Positions 7,437 to 15,277 of a DNA stretch of 26,309 nt are shown piece by piece. The notes under the pieces are model-generated. The model made no database searches, was not told where the DNA came from, and saw only the letters and a list, made by a program, of their open reading frames with translations. Every line of letters begins with the position of its first letter. The first letter of the stretch is position 1. Source of the stretch: a bacterium (GTDB taxonomy: Bacteria > Armatimonadota > Zipacnadia > Zipacnadales > Zipacnadaceae); the NCBI GenBank assembly GCA_030603495.1, contig JAUVXR010000034.1, forward strand, positions 1 through 26,309, given 5' to 3'. The position numbers were made by a program, and so were the translations under genes.

Positions 7437-7970
7437 TTAGCTCACAACCTCCACGGTGATATCTTCATTGGTATAGACGCAGATGCCGGCGGCAATGGTC
7501 ACCGCTTCTTCGGCAATTTCAGCAGCCGGCTTATCGGTATACTTGAGCAGGGCCTCTGCGGCAGCCTGGGCATACCCGCCGCCGCTGCCGATGCCTACCA
7601 CGTCGCCGTCGGGCACGAGCACGTCGCCGGTCCCCGAAACCAGCATCAGGTTGTCCTTATCGGCGACGATCATCAGGGCCTGGAGCTGGCGCAGGGCGCG
7701 GTCGGTGCGCCACTGCTTGGCCAGCTCGACCACGGCACGCTGGAGGTTGCCGCTGTACTTGTCAAGCTGGCCCTCCAGGCGCTCGAACAGCGCCAGCGCA
7801 TCCGCCGCCGCCCCCGCGTAGCCGACCAGCACCTGGTCGTCACGCATCTTGCGCAGCTTCACCGCACTGGACTTGAAGATAGTATCTTCAATGCTAACCT
7901 GCCCATCGGCAGCCAGCGCCGTCTCGCCATCCCGGCGCACCGCGATGACCGTAGTTGAGCGAATTCTCAT
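7437..7970 (-). CDS. hslV: ATP-dependent protease peptidase subunit HslV (ClpQ)
   Basis: Proteasome-like threonine peptidase of the HslUV complex, 177 residues. I chose ATG 7970 because GAGGTG lies 8 nt upstream, although the frame is open 33 codons further. The product begins MRIRSTTVIAVRRDG. Removal of the first five residues would expose the nucleophile Thr6, as in homologues that begin TTIVSVRRNG. The DGQVS turn, SSAVKLRKM and the GSGGGYAQAAAEAL segment match the family. It is transcribed together with hslU downstream. Confidence 0.96.
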   Translation of the reverse strand: MRIRSTTVIAVRRDGETALAADGQVSIEDTIFKSSAVKLRKMRDDQVLVGYAGAAADALALFERLEGQLDKYSGNLQRAVVELAKQWRTDRALRQLQALMIVADKDNLMLVSGTGDVLVPDGDVVGIGSGGGYAQAAAEALLKYTDKPAAEIAEEAVTIAAGICVYTNEDITVEVVS

Positions 7971-8108
7971 AACAAAACACCTCGTTGGTATTGTGAGCAA
8001 TCCTTGGTGAAAAGTCCAGCCACCGTTGACTATTTCTCCGTGCCGGGACTTGATACCTGCCTGGAGCAAACTGTGCTGCTGTAGATGATATGCCTATCGC
8101 ACGTAAAC

Positions 8109-8138
8109 TTGACCGGTCGAGAAGACCTGTGATAGGAT
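8109..8138 (+). promoter_or_regulatory. Promoter candidate for the gene at 8204
   Basis: TTGACC (8109-8114), 18-nt spacer, TAGGAT (8133-8138). The -35 matches 5 of 6 and the -10 matches 4 of 6. The start codon follows about 65 nt later. Confidence 0.45.
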
Positions 8139-8203
8139 GTAAAAGTGGAAGGGAATTGCCGGCTGGAGCGCAGTAACACCAATCAAAGAGGGAGGGCAGA
8201 ACG

Positions 8204-9040
8204 ATGAATATCCGCTGGTACCATGTGGTAATCATACTCATAGCAGCGAGGGCGCTGACAGCAGGATATCGGTCCTTCAGGAAGGTGGAGCCCGGCTATC
8301 TTCCCCCGCCCGAAACAGCGGCGCTTAAGGAGCCTGGCAGACCGTTGCAGTTGGAGCTTGATGCCTGGCCCCCGGCAGAGCCTGTGGGAAAAGCCGCGAC
8401 AGACTGGGTAGTGGGAGCTTGGGAACTCTACGCAATAAGCCACACCCATGCCGGCCCGAAGATATATGATCTGAGCCAGGGAGAGGGTTGTGCGGCGGAG
8501 ATTCGGTTTAATGCGAACGGCACCTGGTCGGGGTCCTGGCGTTCTCCCGGTGATAGATATGCTGGCTCGGGGACATGGGTTGTGCACGGAGACAGATACA
8601 GCCTCACGGGACTGCCGGAGCCGGTGACGATATTTCGACAAGAAAAGGACCTGTACGAGATAGTGGACGACGGCCAGGGGAACCAGGCGTGGCTATGGTA
8701 CTGGCCCGTCGCCTCGCCGCTTGATATCAGAGACCCAATTGTAGGAACTTGGCAGCTTTGGAGAATCTCTGACACCTACGACGGCCCCAAGGACCCTGTA
8801 AGGCCGGGGGCAGGGACCACTTTTCGTTTTGACGCCGACGGGACCTGGTCCCTTAAAGGCAAATTCCCAGGTGGCGGCATGACTGACTCAGGCACGTGGA
8901 CTGCCCACGGAGAGAGATACATGCTCATAGACCCGGCAGGAGTACATGTGCCGCCAGTATTCAGAGAGGGAGATACACTGTACCAACTAATGGGCGAGTC
9001 CGGCGGCCTCCGGCTATATGCCTGGTTCCGCAAGCAGTGA
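8204..9040 (+). CDS. Secreted or anchored protein with two tandem lipocalin-like domains
   Basis: A 278-residue protein with a hydrophobic N-terminal segment (residues 5-20), which may be a signal anchor, then a Pro-rich linker. Two copies of a beta-rich unit follow, about residues 70-167 and 180-276. Both begin VGxWxLxxISxTxxGPK, continue with RFxAxGTWS and SGTWxxHGxRYxL, and end with a short tryptophan/aromatic strand. This pattern of GTW motifs resembles the lipocalin-like domains in many bacterial hypothetical proteins; the ligand is unknown. The ribosome site GAGGGAGG precedes the ATG by about 8 nt. The gene is divergent from hslV. Confidence 0.7.
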   Translation: MNIRWYHVVIILIAARALTAGYRSFRKVEPGYLPPPETAALKEPGRPLQLELDAWPPAEPVGKAATDWVVGAWELYAISHTHAGPKIYDLSQGEGCAAEIRFNANGTWSGSWRSPGDRYAGSGTWVVHGDRYSLTGLPEPVTIFRQEKDLYEIVDDGQGNQAWLWYWPVASPLDIRDPIVGTWQLWRISDTYDGPKDPVRPGAGTTFRFDADGTWSLKGKFPGGGMTDSGTWTAHGERYMLIDPAGVHVPPVFREGDTLYQLMGESGGLRLYAWFRKQ

Positions 9041-9057
9041 GGGCCGTAGATGGGAGC

Positions 9058-9076
9058 TGACCGTCAAGCAGGCGAC
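9058..9076 (+). repeat. 19-nt direct repeat, copy 1
   Basis: TGACCGTCAAGCAGGCGAC, identical to 9611-9629. The two copies flank the gene at 9152. Confidence 0.7.
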
Positions 9077-9151
9077 GCAGGAGCAGAACCTTTCGTCCAA
9101 TGCGACGAGGGGCAGTAGCGATCCGGCAAATCTTGAACTGGAGGAATTCCA

Positions 9152-9613
9152 ATGGCCGAGAAGATAGAATACGACGGAATCGACCGTAAGCGCACCAGGG
9201 TAGACGAAGACAATCCCAAGCTTGTAAACCTGTATCTCATACTAAAGCCAATCCCGGCGGACGACTGGGTATTGGTCTTTACGCGTCGCATGCAGTCTAT
9301 GCTGGGCGGCCTGGGTGCCCCAGCAAGATGCGTAGAGGTGAAGAAGCCCCGCGTCTATGTACAATGCCACGGTGATTTCGTCGAGAGTGTCGTCGGGCAA
9401 ATCTGTCGACGGATTGACGACACGAACGAAGAAATGGAGGCCTGGGAGAGAGAAAAAGAACGCGTGCAGCTTGGTGACCAGCACGAGGCCGAGGGGAAGA
9501 GACAGATTGCCGAAAAGACACGAGCCAAACTCGACGCAGCCATTGGCCGCCTAGAAGGTAAGTGCCAGGACGAGCTTGACGGAAAGCACCAGACGCTTGA
9601 GCCGCCACAGTGA
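9152..9613 (+). CDS. Unknown protein with C-terminal coiled coil
   Basis: A 153-residue protein of no family known to me. Residues 1-85 look like a mixed alpha/beta domain (KLVNLYLILKPIPADDWVLV). Residues 90-150 are highly charged and probably form a coiled coil (EEMEAWEREKERVQLGDQHE). There is no signal peptide or membrane helix. The ATG follows GGAGGAATTCCA, a good ribosome site. The stop codon TGA is the first three bases of the second 19-nt direct repeat. The gene converges on xerC with 23 nt between stops. Confidence 0.6.
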   Translation: MAEKIEYDGIDRKRTRVDEDNPKLVNLYLILKPIPADDWVLVFTRRMQSMLGGLGAPARCVEVKKPRVYVQCHGDFVESVVGQICRRIDDTNEEMEAWEREKERVQLGDQHEAEGKRQIAEKTRAKLDAAIGRLEGKCQDELDGKHQTLEPPQ

Positions 9614-9629
9614 CCGTCAAGCAGGCGAC
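9611..9629 (+). repeat. 19-nt direct repeat, copy 2
   Basis: Identical to 9058-9076 and overlaps the stop codon of the gene at 9152. Confidence 0.7.
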
Positions 9630-9636
9630 CAAGAAA

Positions 9637-10587
9637 TTAGGTATCGCGGCACGGCTCGTCTGTACCTGCCTCTTTTGCCAGCGGGTGTGCTTTGTGGTAG
9701 GCTTCTTTGAGCCGTTGAGTGGTGACGTGGGTGTAGATCTGGGTGGTGCCGAGGTTCTTGTGGCCGAGTAGCTCCTGGATGCTGCGCAGGTCCGCGCCGC
9801 GGTCGAGCAGGTGCGTGGCGAAGCTGTGGCGCAGGCTGTGCGGGCTGATATTGGCGCTGGCCGCCGTCTGCAGCACGTACTTGCGCACGATCTTCTGGAT
9901 GCCGCGTACCGACAGCCGCGTGCCCGAGGGATTCAGGAGCAGGGCCGGCTCGTCTTCGGTATCGGTGCGCTTACGCAGCAGTATTTCGCGACCATGCCCG
10001 AGGTACTGCTCGACGGCATTGGCTGCGGGCTGACCAAAAAAGACGATGCGCTCGCGGTTACCCTTGCCGATGACGCGAATCTCCCGCTGCTCCATATTGA
10101 GACTGGCCACATTCAGCGCCGCCAGCTCCGAGACGCGCATGCCGGTGGCATAGAGCAGCTCCAGGATGACGCGGTCGCGCTGGCCGGCGGGAGCGTTCGG
10201 GTCGGGCGCAGCGAGGAGTTGTTCCAGCTCATATTCGTAGAGCACCTCGGGCAGCGTATGGCTCTGCTTGGGGGCAGTGGCGGTAGCGGCGGGGTTGTGC
10301 TCGATTTCGTCGGAATCCACCAGGAACTTGAAGAGTGCCCGCAGGGCGGCCAGCTTGCGATTGATAGTACTGCGGGCGTACTCCATCCGATTCAGATGGG
10401 CGAGGTAGCGGCGGATGACGGGGTAGTCCACTTCGCCCAGGTCCCAGGCGTGCTCCTCGCCCCACAGTTGCCCCAGGAACGCGCAGAACTCGACGGCGTC
10501 GTGGGCGTAGGCCTCCGCGGTATTGGCGGCGACGCCGCGCACGCCGGTCATATAGGTCATAAATGCGTCAATCTGCTCGGCACCCAT
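9637..10587 (-). CDS. xerC: Tyrosine recombinase XerC/XerD family
   Basis: Site-specific recombinase, 316 residues from ATG 10587. It has an N-terminal SAM-like core-binding domain (residues about 1-95) and a catalytic domain with all active-site residues: R151 (ATGMRVSEL), K175 (GKGNRER), H250 and R253 (HSLRHSFATHLL), H276 (LGHKNLGTTQIY) and the nucleophile Y285. The expected role is resolving chromosome dimers at dif. An upstream GTG (10608) is in frame but has no ribosome site. The XerC label is favoured by the short distance to hslVU, as in the xerC-hslVU operons of Firmicutes, but XerD is not excluded. Confidence 0.9.
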   Translation of the reverse strand: MGAEQIDAFMTYMTGVRGVAANTAEAYAHDAVEFCAFLGQLWGEEHAWDLGEVDYPVIRRYLAHLNRMEYARSTINRKLAALRALFKFLVDSDEIEHNPAATATAPKQSHTLPEVLYEYELEQLLAAPDPNAPAGQRDRVILELLYATGMRVSELAALNVASLNMEQREIRVIGKGNRERIVFFGQPAANAVEQYLGHGREILLRKRTDTEDEPALLLNPSGTRLSVRGIQKIVRKYVLQTAASANISPHSLRHSFATHLLDRGADLRSIQELLGHKNLGTTQIYTHVTTQRLKEAYHKAHPLAKEAGTDEPCRDT

Positions 10588-10615
10588 GGGGTGTATCACC
10601 GTATGCACTCGGTGC

Positions 10616-10634
10616 GACGGGCGTCTCGCCCGTC
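10616..10634. repeat. Hairpin repeat, GACGGGCG type
   Basis: GACGGGCG (10616-10623), loop TCT, CGCCCGTC (10627-10634), an 8-bp perfect stem. It lies directly upstream of xerC. Confidence 0.75.
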
Positions 10635-10640
10635 GGACTT

Positions 10641-10669
10641 GGACAGGCGGGACGCCTGTCCTACCGCAA
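10641..10669 (+). repeat. Hairpin repeat, GACAGGCG type
   Basis: GGACAGGCG (10641-10649), loop GGA, CGCCTGTCC (10653-10661), then TACCGCAA. A 28-nt segment (10642-10669) is identical to 10707-10734. Confidence 0.8.
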
Positions 10670-10706
10670 GGATTGGGCTAAGTTGCTTCCGATGAAGCCC
10701 AACATT

Positions 10707-10734
10707 GACAGGCGGGACGCCTGTCCTACCGCAA
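10707..10734 (+). repeat. Hairpin repeat, GACAGGCG type
   Basis: GACAGGCG (10707-10714), loop GGA, CGCCTGTC (10718-10725), then CTACCGCAA. Same 28 nt as the copy at 10642. Confidence 0.8.
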
Positions 10735-10765
10735 AAATCGCGCTGAATTGCTCACTGTATATTTG

Positions 10766-11317
10766 CTACTGCAGATGATGTTCGATCAGGGCTATGAGCT
10801 TCTTGAAATCTTCGACCAGCGCGGGGCGCAGGCCGGGGTTGTGCAGCGCCGCAGCCGGGTGGTAAATGGGCACGTAGAGGATGCCATCGCGCTCGAAGGG
10901 GCGGCCGTGGACTTTGCCCATCGCCGCCTTGGGGTCGAGCAGCGTCTGGGTAGCGGGGCGGCCCAGCGGGCAGATGACCTGGGGGTTCAGCGCCGCGATC
11001 TGCCCGTCCAGATATTCGCGGCACGCGCGGATCTCCTCGGGTCGGGGGTCGCGGTTACCCGGCGGGCGGCACTTGATGATATTGGCGATGAAGACCTGCT
11101 CGCGGGGCAGTCCGGCATCCTGGAGCAGTTCGTCGAGCAGCTTGCCGGCCGGGCCCACAAAGGGCCGGCCCTGTTTATCCTCAGCAGCGCCGGGGCCCTC
11201 GCCGATAAACATTATGTCCGCATCGGCAGCGCCCTCGCCAGGGACGGCATTCATCCGCCCCTGGGCCAGCGCGCAGCGGGTGCACCTTCTGATCTCCTCA
11301 GCGATTGCCTCCAGCAT
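10766..11317 (-). CDS. Uracil-DNA glycosylase, family 4 ([4Fe-4S] type)
   Basis: Base-excision repair enzyme removing uracil from DNA, 183 residues. The active-site loop [20 protein letters not shown] (39-58) and the C-terminal HPAAALHN (153-160) are typical of family 4 (UDGa). Four cysteines, C12, C15, C83 ([13 protein letters not shown]) and C99, are in the pattern that binds the [4Fe-4S] cluster. ATG 11317 is preferred over GTG 11326 because AAGGGG lies 8 nt before it. The gene follows dapA by 30 nt, so the two are probably co-transcribed. Confidence 0.93.
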   Translation of the reverse strand: MLEAIAEEIRRCTRCALAQGRMNAVPGEGAADADIMFIGEGPGAAEDKQGRPFVGPAGKLLDELLQDAGLPREQVFIANIIKCRPPGNRDPRPEEIRACREYLDGQIAALNPQVICPLGRPATQTLLDPKAAMGKVHGRPFERDGILYVPIYHPAAALHNPGLRPALVEDFKKLIALIEHHLQ

Positions 11318-11347
11318 TGGTCTCACCCCTTAAGTGCGGGCAGTGGC

Positions 11348-12232
11348 TTAGACCAGCCCGAGATCCTGGCAGACCTGACGAATCCTTTCGCTATCGGCCT
11401 TGCTGGCCTCAACCAGCGGCAGACGCAGTCCGCCGCAGTCGAACCCACAGATTTGCAGAGCACGCTTGATACACGCCGGGTTGCCTGAGGGTAGGAAGGC
11501 GGCGTCAAAGATCGGCAGCAGCTTGTGGTGTATCTCCCAGGCGCGTTGGGTGTCTTTGGCGTGGAAGGCGCTGACCATCTCGGCCATCGCGCTGGCGACG
11601 ACGTGCGCTACTACGCTGATCACACCCACGCCACCGACAGCGAGCAGCGGCAGCGTCATAGCGTCGTCGCCGGAGTAGACGAGAAAATCGTCGGGCGTGC
11701 CGGCGCAGATCTCGCTGATCTGGGTGATATCGCCGCTGGCCTCCTTGACCGCGACAATGTTAGGCACGTCCTCGGCCAGGCGGATGATAGTGCTGGCCTC
11801 GATATTCTTGCCGGTGCGACCAGGGACGTTGTAGATGATGACCGGCAGATCGGTGACGGTGGCCGCTCGTGAGAAGTGCTGGTAGAAGCCCTCCGGGGAG
11901 GGCTTGTTGTAGTACGGGCCGACCAGCATGATGCCGTCCACGTCGGTTTCGGAAGCGGCCCGGGTCAGCTCCACGGTCTGTGCGTGGTTGTTGCTGCCCG
12001 TACCGGCGATTACGGTGGCGTCGCCGACGGCGTCCTTCACTACGCGGTAGAGCTCGAGTTTCTCCTCGGTACTCAGCGTGGGCGACTCGCCGGTAGTTCC
12101 ACCGACCACCAGGCCGTCGTTGCCCTCCTCGATCAACTTGACGGCGAGCGCGGCGGCGCGGTCGTAGTCTACCTGTAGGTCGCTGTCAAACGGTGTCACC
12201 ATTGCGGTGAGCAGATTTCCCATTCCAGTCAT
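11348..12232 (-). CDS. dapA: 4-Hydroxy-tetrahydrodipicolinate synthase
   Basis: First enzyme of the lysine/diaminopimelate branch, condensing pyruvate with aspartate semialdehyde. At 294 residues it is full length, a TIM barrel. GGTTGESPTLS (44-54) supplies the Thr46-Thr47 pair. YYNKP (107-111) holds a second tyrosine, and IIYNVPGRTG (132-141) gives Tyr134 and the substrate-binding Arg139. Schiff-base Lys163 is in AVKEASGD. ATG 12232 is preceded by GAGGTG at 5 nt. It is the first gene of the minus-strand run dapA, uracil-DNA glycosylase, xerC. Confidence 0.95.
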   Translation of the reverse strand: MTGMGNLLTAMVTPFDSDLQVDYDRAAALAVKLIEEGNDGLVVGGTTGESPTLSTEEKLELYRVVKDAVGDATVIAGTGSNNHAQTVELTRAASETDVDGIMLVGPYYNKPSPEGFYQHFSRAATVTDLPVIIYNVPGRTGKNIEASTIIRLAEDVPNIVAVKEASGDITQISEICAGTPDDFLVYSGDDAMTLPLLAVGGVGVISVVAHVVASAMAEMVSAFHAKDTQRAWEIHHKLLPIFDAAFLPSGNPACIKRALQICGFDCGGLRLPLVEASKADSERIRQVCQDLGLV

Positions 12233-12404
12233 GTTTGCACCTCAAGGTGTATTGGCGGATATAGTTTCTTTTCTCCAGTCGCCCTCCTTATTCCTTCCTG
12301 TCCCGCGAGTTGGGTGCTGTTTGGCGGTGCGTAGCGGGTAACGGCCCAGGGGGCGTCTGGTTTGAGCGACTGGCGCGCGGCTCTTGTATCGCTCAGGGCA
12401 GCGT

Positions 12405-12433
12405 TTATCAAGATAGGCTCGTGGGTATATAAA
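12405..12433 (+). promoter_or_regulatory. Promoter candidate for the first TadG-like gene
   Basis: TTATCA (12405-12410), 17-nt spacer, TATAAA (12428-12433), matching the sigma-70 consensus at 4 and 5 of 6. It lies 48 nt before the ATG, inside the divergent gap between dapA and this gene. I see nothing else in that gap. Confidence 0.5.
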
Positions 12434-12480
12434 ATATAGCTAAACTCAGCTTAAGCCTTCGATCGTGGAGAGGCGATGCT

Positions 12481-13563
12481 ATGAACTCACAGATGTGCCA
12501 AGCCACGAGGATAGTACCGCAGTTGGTGGTATTCCATTCATCACTCAAACGTCAGCAGGGCGTTGTTGTGGCATGGGTCACGGTTGCGCTGTTGGTGCTG
12601 CTGGGCGCGGCGGCGCTGACGGTTGACATCGGCCGTCTAGCTATTGCCGCGCAGGTCGCGCAGGATGTAGCCGACGCGGCCGCACTCGGGGCCTGCCGGG
12701 AGCTACCTAGCCACGGGACGGCACGGAGCGTGGCACTGGACCTGGTGACTGCTAACAACGAGTCGCTGGGTGGATTTACCGCCAATTGCTCGCCGGATGA
12801 CGGCGACATCACCTTCTGGGGCGCCAATGAGACTATCCCGGACTTTGGCCTGCTGGGCGATTATGCCTGGGGCATGCGGGTTACCACCCACATCCCCGTT
12901 GATTATGTCTTCGCGCCTGTGCTGGGCCTGGAGGGCGCAACAATCTCTCGTAGCTGCACGGCCGTGCGCATGCCCGTCGGGGGTATGCCGATTTGTCCCA
13001 TGTGGATCAGCTATGTAACTGATTACCAGTACGGTCAGGAACAGCAATTGCTCATGGCTGACGGGCCGCACTGCGCGAATATTCCCGGTTCGTTTGGCTG
13101 GCTGAATCCGCTCTCGGGCACAGACGATTTTGCTGACTTGCTGCGCGGCTACAATCTGACCTATGAACAGATAGTAGCCAATTATGCGGCTATCGACGAC
13201 ATTTGGTTCGCCGAAACCGGGCTAAGTGTGGGGCTCTGGAAAACGGGCCTGGATAACGCTCCCGACGGGCTGGGGCGGATGGATCGGGCCATGTGGGAGC
13301 CGTGGGCTGGAGACACTTTTGACGACTTCCACAACAGCAACCCTCGTATCGTGATCATACCGATGTGTGAGTATCTGGGTGACACGGGAGGTGGGGCACA
13401 GTTTCAGATCCGGGCCTTTGGCGCGTTCTACATCGAGTCCGTTAACAGTAAGAAGAAGCCCTATGACATCAGCGGCCGGTTCATACAGTACACCTTACCA
13501 GGCGCAGCAGGTGATCCCCTGGCGCCCGAGACCGGGCTGTGGACGACCAAGATGGTAAGATAG
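12481..13563 (+). CDS. TadE/TadG-like Flp pilus-assembly protein, paralogue 1
   Basis: A 360-residue envelope protein. The segment QQGVVVAWVTVALLVLLGAA (residues 26-45) and the following helix AIAAQVAQDVADAAALGAC form the class seen in TadE/TadG-like pseudopilins. Here a hydrophobic anchor leads into the VDxGRL motif. The outer domain then shows FAPVLGLEGATISRSCTAV and IPGSFGWLNPLSG, the G(N/S)FGWL motif known from TadG-like proteins. It ends with PRIVIIPMCEYLG and an AFYIES...GRFIQY strand. It is about 25 residues longer at its N-terminus than paralogue 2 (13888). The ribosome site is GGAGAGG before ATG 12481. Confidence 0.78.
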   Translation: MNSQMCQATRIVPQLVVFHSSLKRQQGVVVAWVTVALLVLLGAAALTVDIGRLAIAAQVAQDVADAAALGACRELPSHGTARSVALDLVTANNESLGGFTANCSPDDGDITFWGANETIPDFGLLGDYAWGMRVTTHIPVDYVFAPVLGLEGATISRSCTAVRMPVGGMPICPMWISYVTDYQYGQEQQLLMADGPHCANIPGSFGWLNPLSGTDDFADLLRGYNLTYEQIVANYAAIDDIWFAETGLSVGLWKTGLDNAPDGLGRMDRAMWEPWAGDTFDDFHNSNPRIVIIPMCEYLGDTGGGAQFQIRAFGAFYIESVNSKKKPYDISGRFIQYTLPGAAGDPLAPETGLWTTKMVR

Positions 13564-13600
13564 CCCCCCCGATTGCTTTCATACCATGTAACTTGCAAAC

Positions 13601-13636
13601 GGCCGCCGCGCCTGCTGGTGCGGCGGCCCTTTTGTT
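13601..13636 (+). terminator. Intrinsic terminator
   Basis: GGCCGCCGC (13601-13609) pairs with GCGGCGGCC (13620-13628), a 9-bp GC stem with a 10-nt loop, then TTTTGTT. It ends the first TadG-like transcript. Confidence 0.85.
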
Positions 13637-13800
13637 AGTCCCCTCGCTCGGCGAGAACCGATGCAGGTCCTCTAGACAGGCTCTTCTTGTGCCTGATCCT
13701 CCAAGCTAATACACTGTTCTGCCTCGTGGCTCCTTCGCGCATCCCTCCAACAGATGTGTGTGGCAGAAAAGTCCATTCGTGCCGCATATGTACCAGAATA

Positions 13801-13829
13801 TTGACAATAGTTGCCGTTTCGTGTATAAT
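13801..13829 (+). promoter_or_regulatory. Perfect sigma-70 consensus promoter
   Basis: TTGACA (13801-13806), 17-nt spacer, TATAAT (13824-13829): all 12 consensus positions with optimal spacing. The ATG of the second TadG-like gene is about 55 nt further on. Confidence 0.85.
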
Positions 13830-13887
13830 ATCGGAGAATATAGTTAGAGGCTGCAAATTCAGTTGCCATAGGCGAGGAGCAATGGGC

Positions 13888-14937
13888 ATGTTGACTGTCG
13901 GTAAGAGAGAGCAGGAAAAAGGTGCCATCGTGGCGATAGTGATGGTTGGCCTGATGGCCCTGTTGGGTATGGCGGCCCTGACCGTTGATGTGGGCCTGCT
14001 GGCGCTTGCGGCCCAGCAGGCGCAAGACGTGGCTGACGCCGCGGCCTTGGGGGCGGCCTTGGAGGTGCCCGACTACACTAGCGGTCGGACGGTGGCATTA
14101 TCCTTAGTTGACGCCAACAATGAGTCCTACGCTGGCTTACAGGCCGCCTGTTCATCCGCCAAAGGGGACATTCTCTTTTGGGGTCCCCACGAAACCATCC
14201 CGGATTACGGTTTGCTGGACAGCAGCACCTATGGGGTCCGCGTGAGTGTTCATATACCGGTCGACTACATGTTCGCCCCCGTGCTGGGCCTAACGGGTAC
14301 TACGGTAACACGCAGTTCCACGTGTGTGCGCAGGCGCGCTGGGGCAGCGCCTATTGCTCCCATGTGGATGAGCTATGAGCCCCCCTTAGATCCCCTCTTG
14401 GATTATGGCGTGGAGCGAGAGATGTTGATGGCAAGCGACCCCAGCGCTGCAGATATCCCCGGTTCGTTTGGGTGGCTTGAACCACTTTCCGGCGGCCAAG
14501 ACTTTCTTGAACTGCTGCGTGGCTACGACCTGACTCCTGAGCAGGTAGAGGCTAACCTAGTAGCCGAGGGCGATGTGGTGACCGCCTATACCGGTCTCAG
14601 CGTGGGGCAATGGCGAGGAGCACTTGACTATTCCAATGACGGCCTGTCCCGATTAGAGCGGGCCACGGACCCGGAGGGTCCCTGGGCGAACGATACTTTC
14701 GACAATTTCCAGAGTGATAATCCCCGGATAATCCTCGTCCCTATGGTTGAGTATCTAGGTGGCACAGGCTCCGGAGCAGAGTTTCTAATTCATGACTTTG
14801 CGGCGTTCTGGATTGAGTCAATCAATAGCCAGAACCCCCCTTATTCGATCACTGGCCGGTTCATCAAGTATCAGTTACCCGGCACCGGCACCGATGCCCT
14901 CTCCGAGAAGGTTTGGGCAGTCAGGATGGTCAAGTAG
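13888..14937 (+). CDS. TadE/TadG-like Flp pilus-assembly protein, paralogue 2
   Basis: A 349-residue paralogue of the preceding gene. It has the same N-terminal anchor (GLMALLGMAALTVDVGLLAL then AQQAQDVADAAALGA), the same FAPVLGLTGTTVTRSSTC strand, IPGSFGWLEPLSGGQDFLEL, and PRIILVPMVEYLG followed by AFWIES and GRFIKY. Long blocks are near-identical to paralogue 1, so the pair came from a tandem duplication. I chose ATG 13888 because GAGGAG (13874-13879) is 8 nt upstream; ATG 13882 is also in frame but only 2 nt from it. The open frame further upstream lies over the promoter and is not used. It is expressed from its own consensus promoter and probably works with the Flp pilin at 15060. Confidence 0.8.
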   Translation: MLTVGKREQEKGAIVAIVMVGLMALLGMAALTVDVGLLALAAQQAQDVADAAALGAALEVPDYTSGRTVALSLVDANNESYAGLQAACSSAKGDILFWGPHETIPDYGLLDSSTYGVRVSVHIPVDYMFAPVLGLTGTTVTRSSTCVRRRAGAAPIAPMWMSYEPPLDPLLDYGVEREMLMASDPSAADIPGSFGWLEPLSGGQDFLELLRGYDLTPEQVEANLVAEGDVVTAYTGLSVGQWRGALDYSNDGLSRLERATDPEGPWANDTFDNFQSDNPRIILVPMVEYLGGTGSGAEFLIHDFAAFWIESINSQNPPYSITGRFIKYQLPGTGTDALSEKVWAVRMVK

Positions 14938-15059
14938 CACGAAGAAGCGAGGGGGGATCGGATCCGTTGGCTGATCTGCCCTGACAGCTCGGGAACCGCA
15001 TGGAGCCTCTGTGGGCCAGCAGATAGCTGGACGGATCATCCACGAAAGAAGGGGGAAAA

Positions 15060-15221
15060 GTGGACAAGATCAAGGCCCTGTACTGCGATGAGGACGGCAC
15101 CACTACGGTCGAGTATGCGTTGCTGCTGACGATCATGGTCGGTGGTGCGATCACGATTTGGGTGGCGCTCCGCGATGTGATTGCCGGTGCTGTCAGCGCC
15201 GCTGCGAGTGAATTTCAGTAG
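15060..15221 (+). CDS. Flp-type prepilin
   Basis: A 53-residue type IVb (Flp) pilin with GTG start and ribosome site AAGGGGG just upstream. The leader MDKIKALYCDEDG ends at the prepilin peptidase site G13, followed by TTTVEY. This fits G/xxxxEY exactly, with Glu at +5 and Tyr at +6. A single hydrophobic helix, ALLLTIMVGGAITIWVAL, and a short polar tail follow. Mature pilin would be 40 residues and would polymerise after cleavage by a TadV-type peptidase. No tadA, tadB, tadC or peptidase gene is in the window. Confidence 0.85.
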   Translation: MDKIKALYCDEDGTTTVEYALLLTIMVGGAITIWVALRDVIAGAVSAAASEFQ

Positions 15222-15277
15222 GCCCGCACCCCGCGCTCTATAGTCCAGTCATCAGCCGCTGGTCTGCTACCGCCGAG

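Larger units (their letters stand above)
13564..13887. other. Intergenic region with terminator and consensus promoter
   Basis: Between the two TadG-like genes. It contains a strong intrinsic terminator (13601-13636) and a perfect sigma-70 promoter (13801-13829). The remaining sequence shows no gene. Confidence 0.6.

Noticed and set aside
6543-7958. 471-residue plus-strand open frame
   Set aside because: It lies antisense to hslU and hslV. GC-rich codon use keeps the opposite strand free of stops; the composition is low complexity and no ribosome site precedes it.
7971-8069. 33-codon N-terminal extension of HslV
   Set aside because: HslV must expose its threonine after a very short propeptide, and the ribosome site is placed for ATG 7970.
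9610-9640. GTG-started peptide VTVKQATKKLGIA resembling an excisionase start
   Set aside because: It runs only antisense into xerC and has no further similarity.
9811-10695. 294-residue plus-strand open frame
   Set aside because: Antisense to xerC and running into the hairpin repeats; no family resemblance.
13687-13881. N-terminal extension of the second TadG-like protein
   Set aside because: It would start upstream of the consensus promoter and lacks similarity to paralogue 1.
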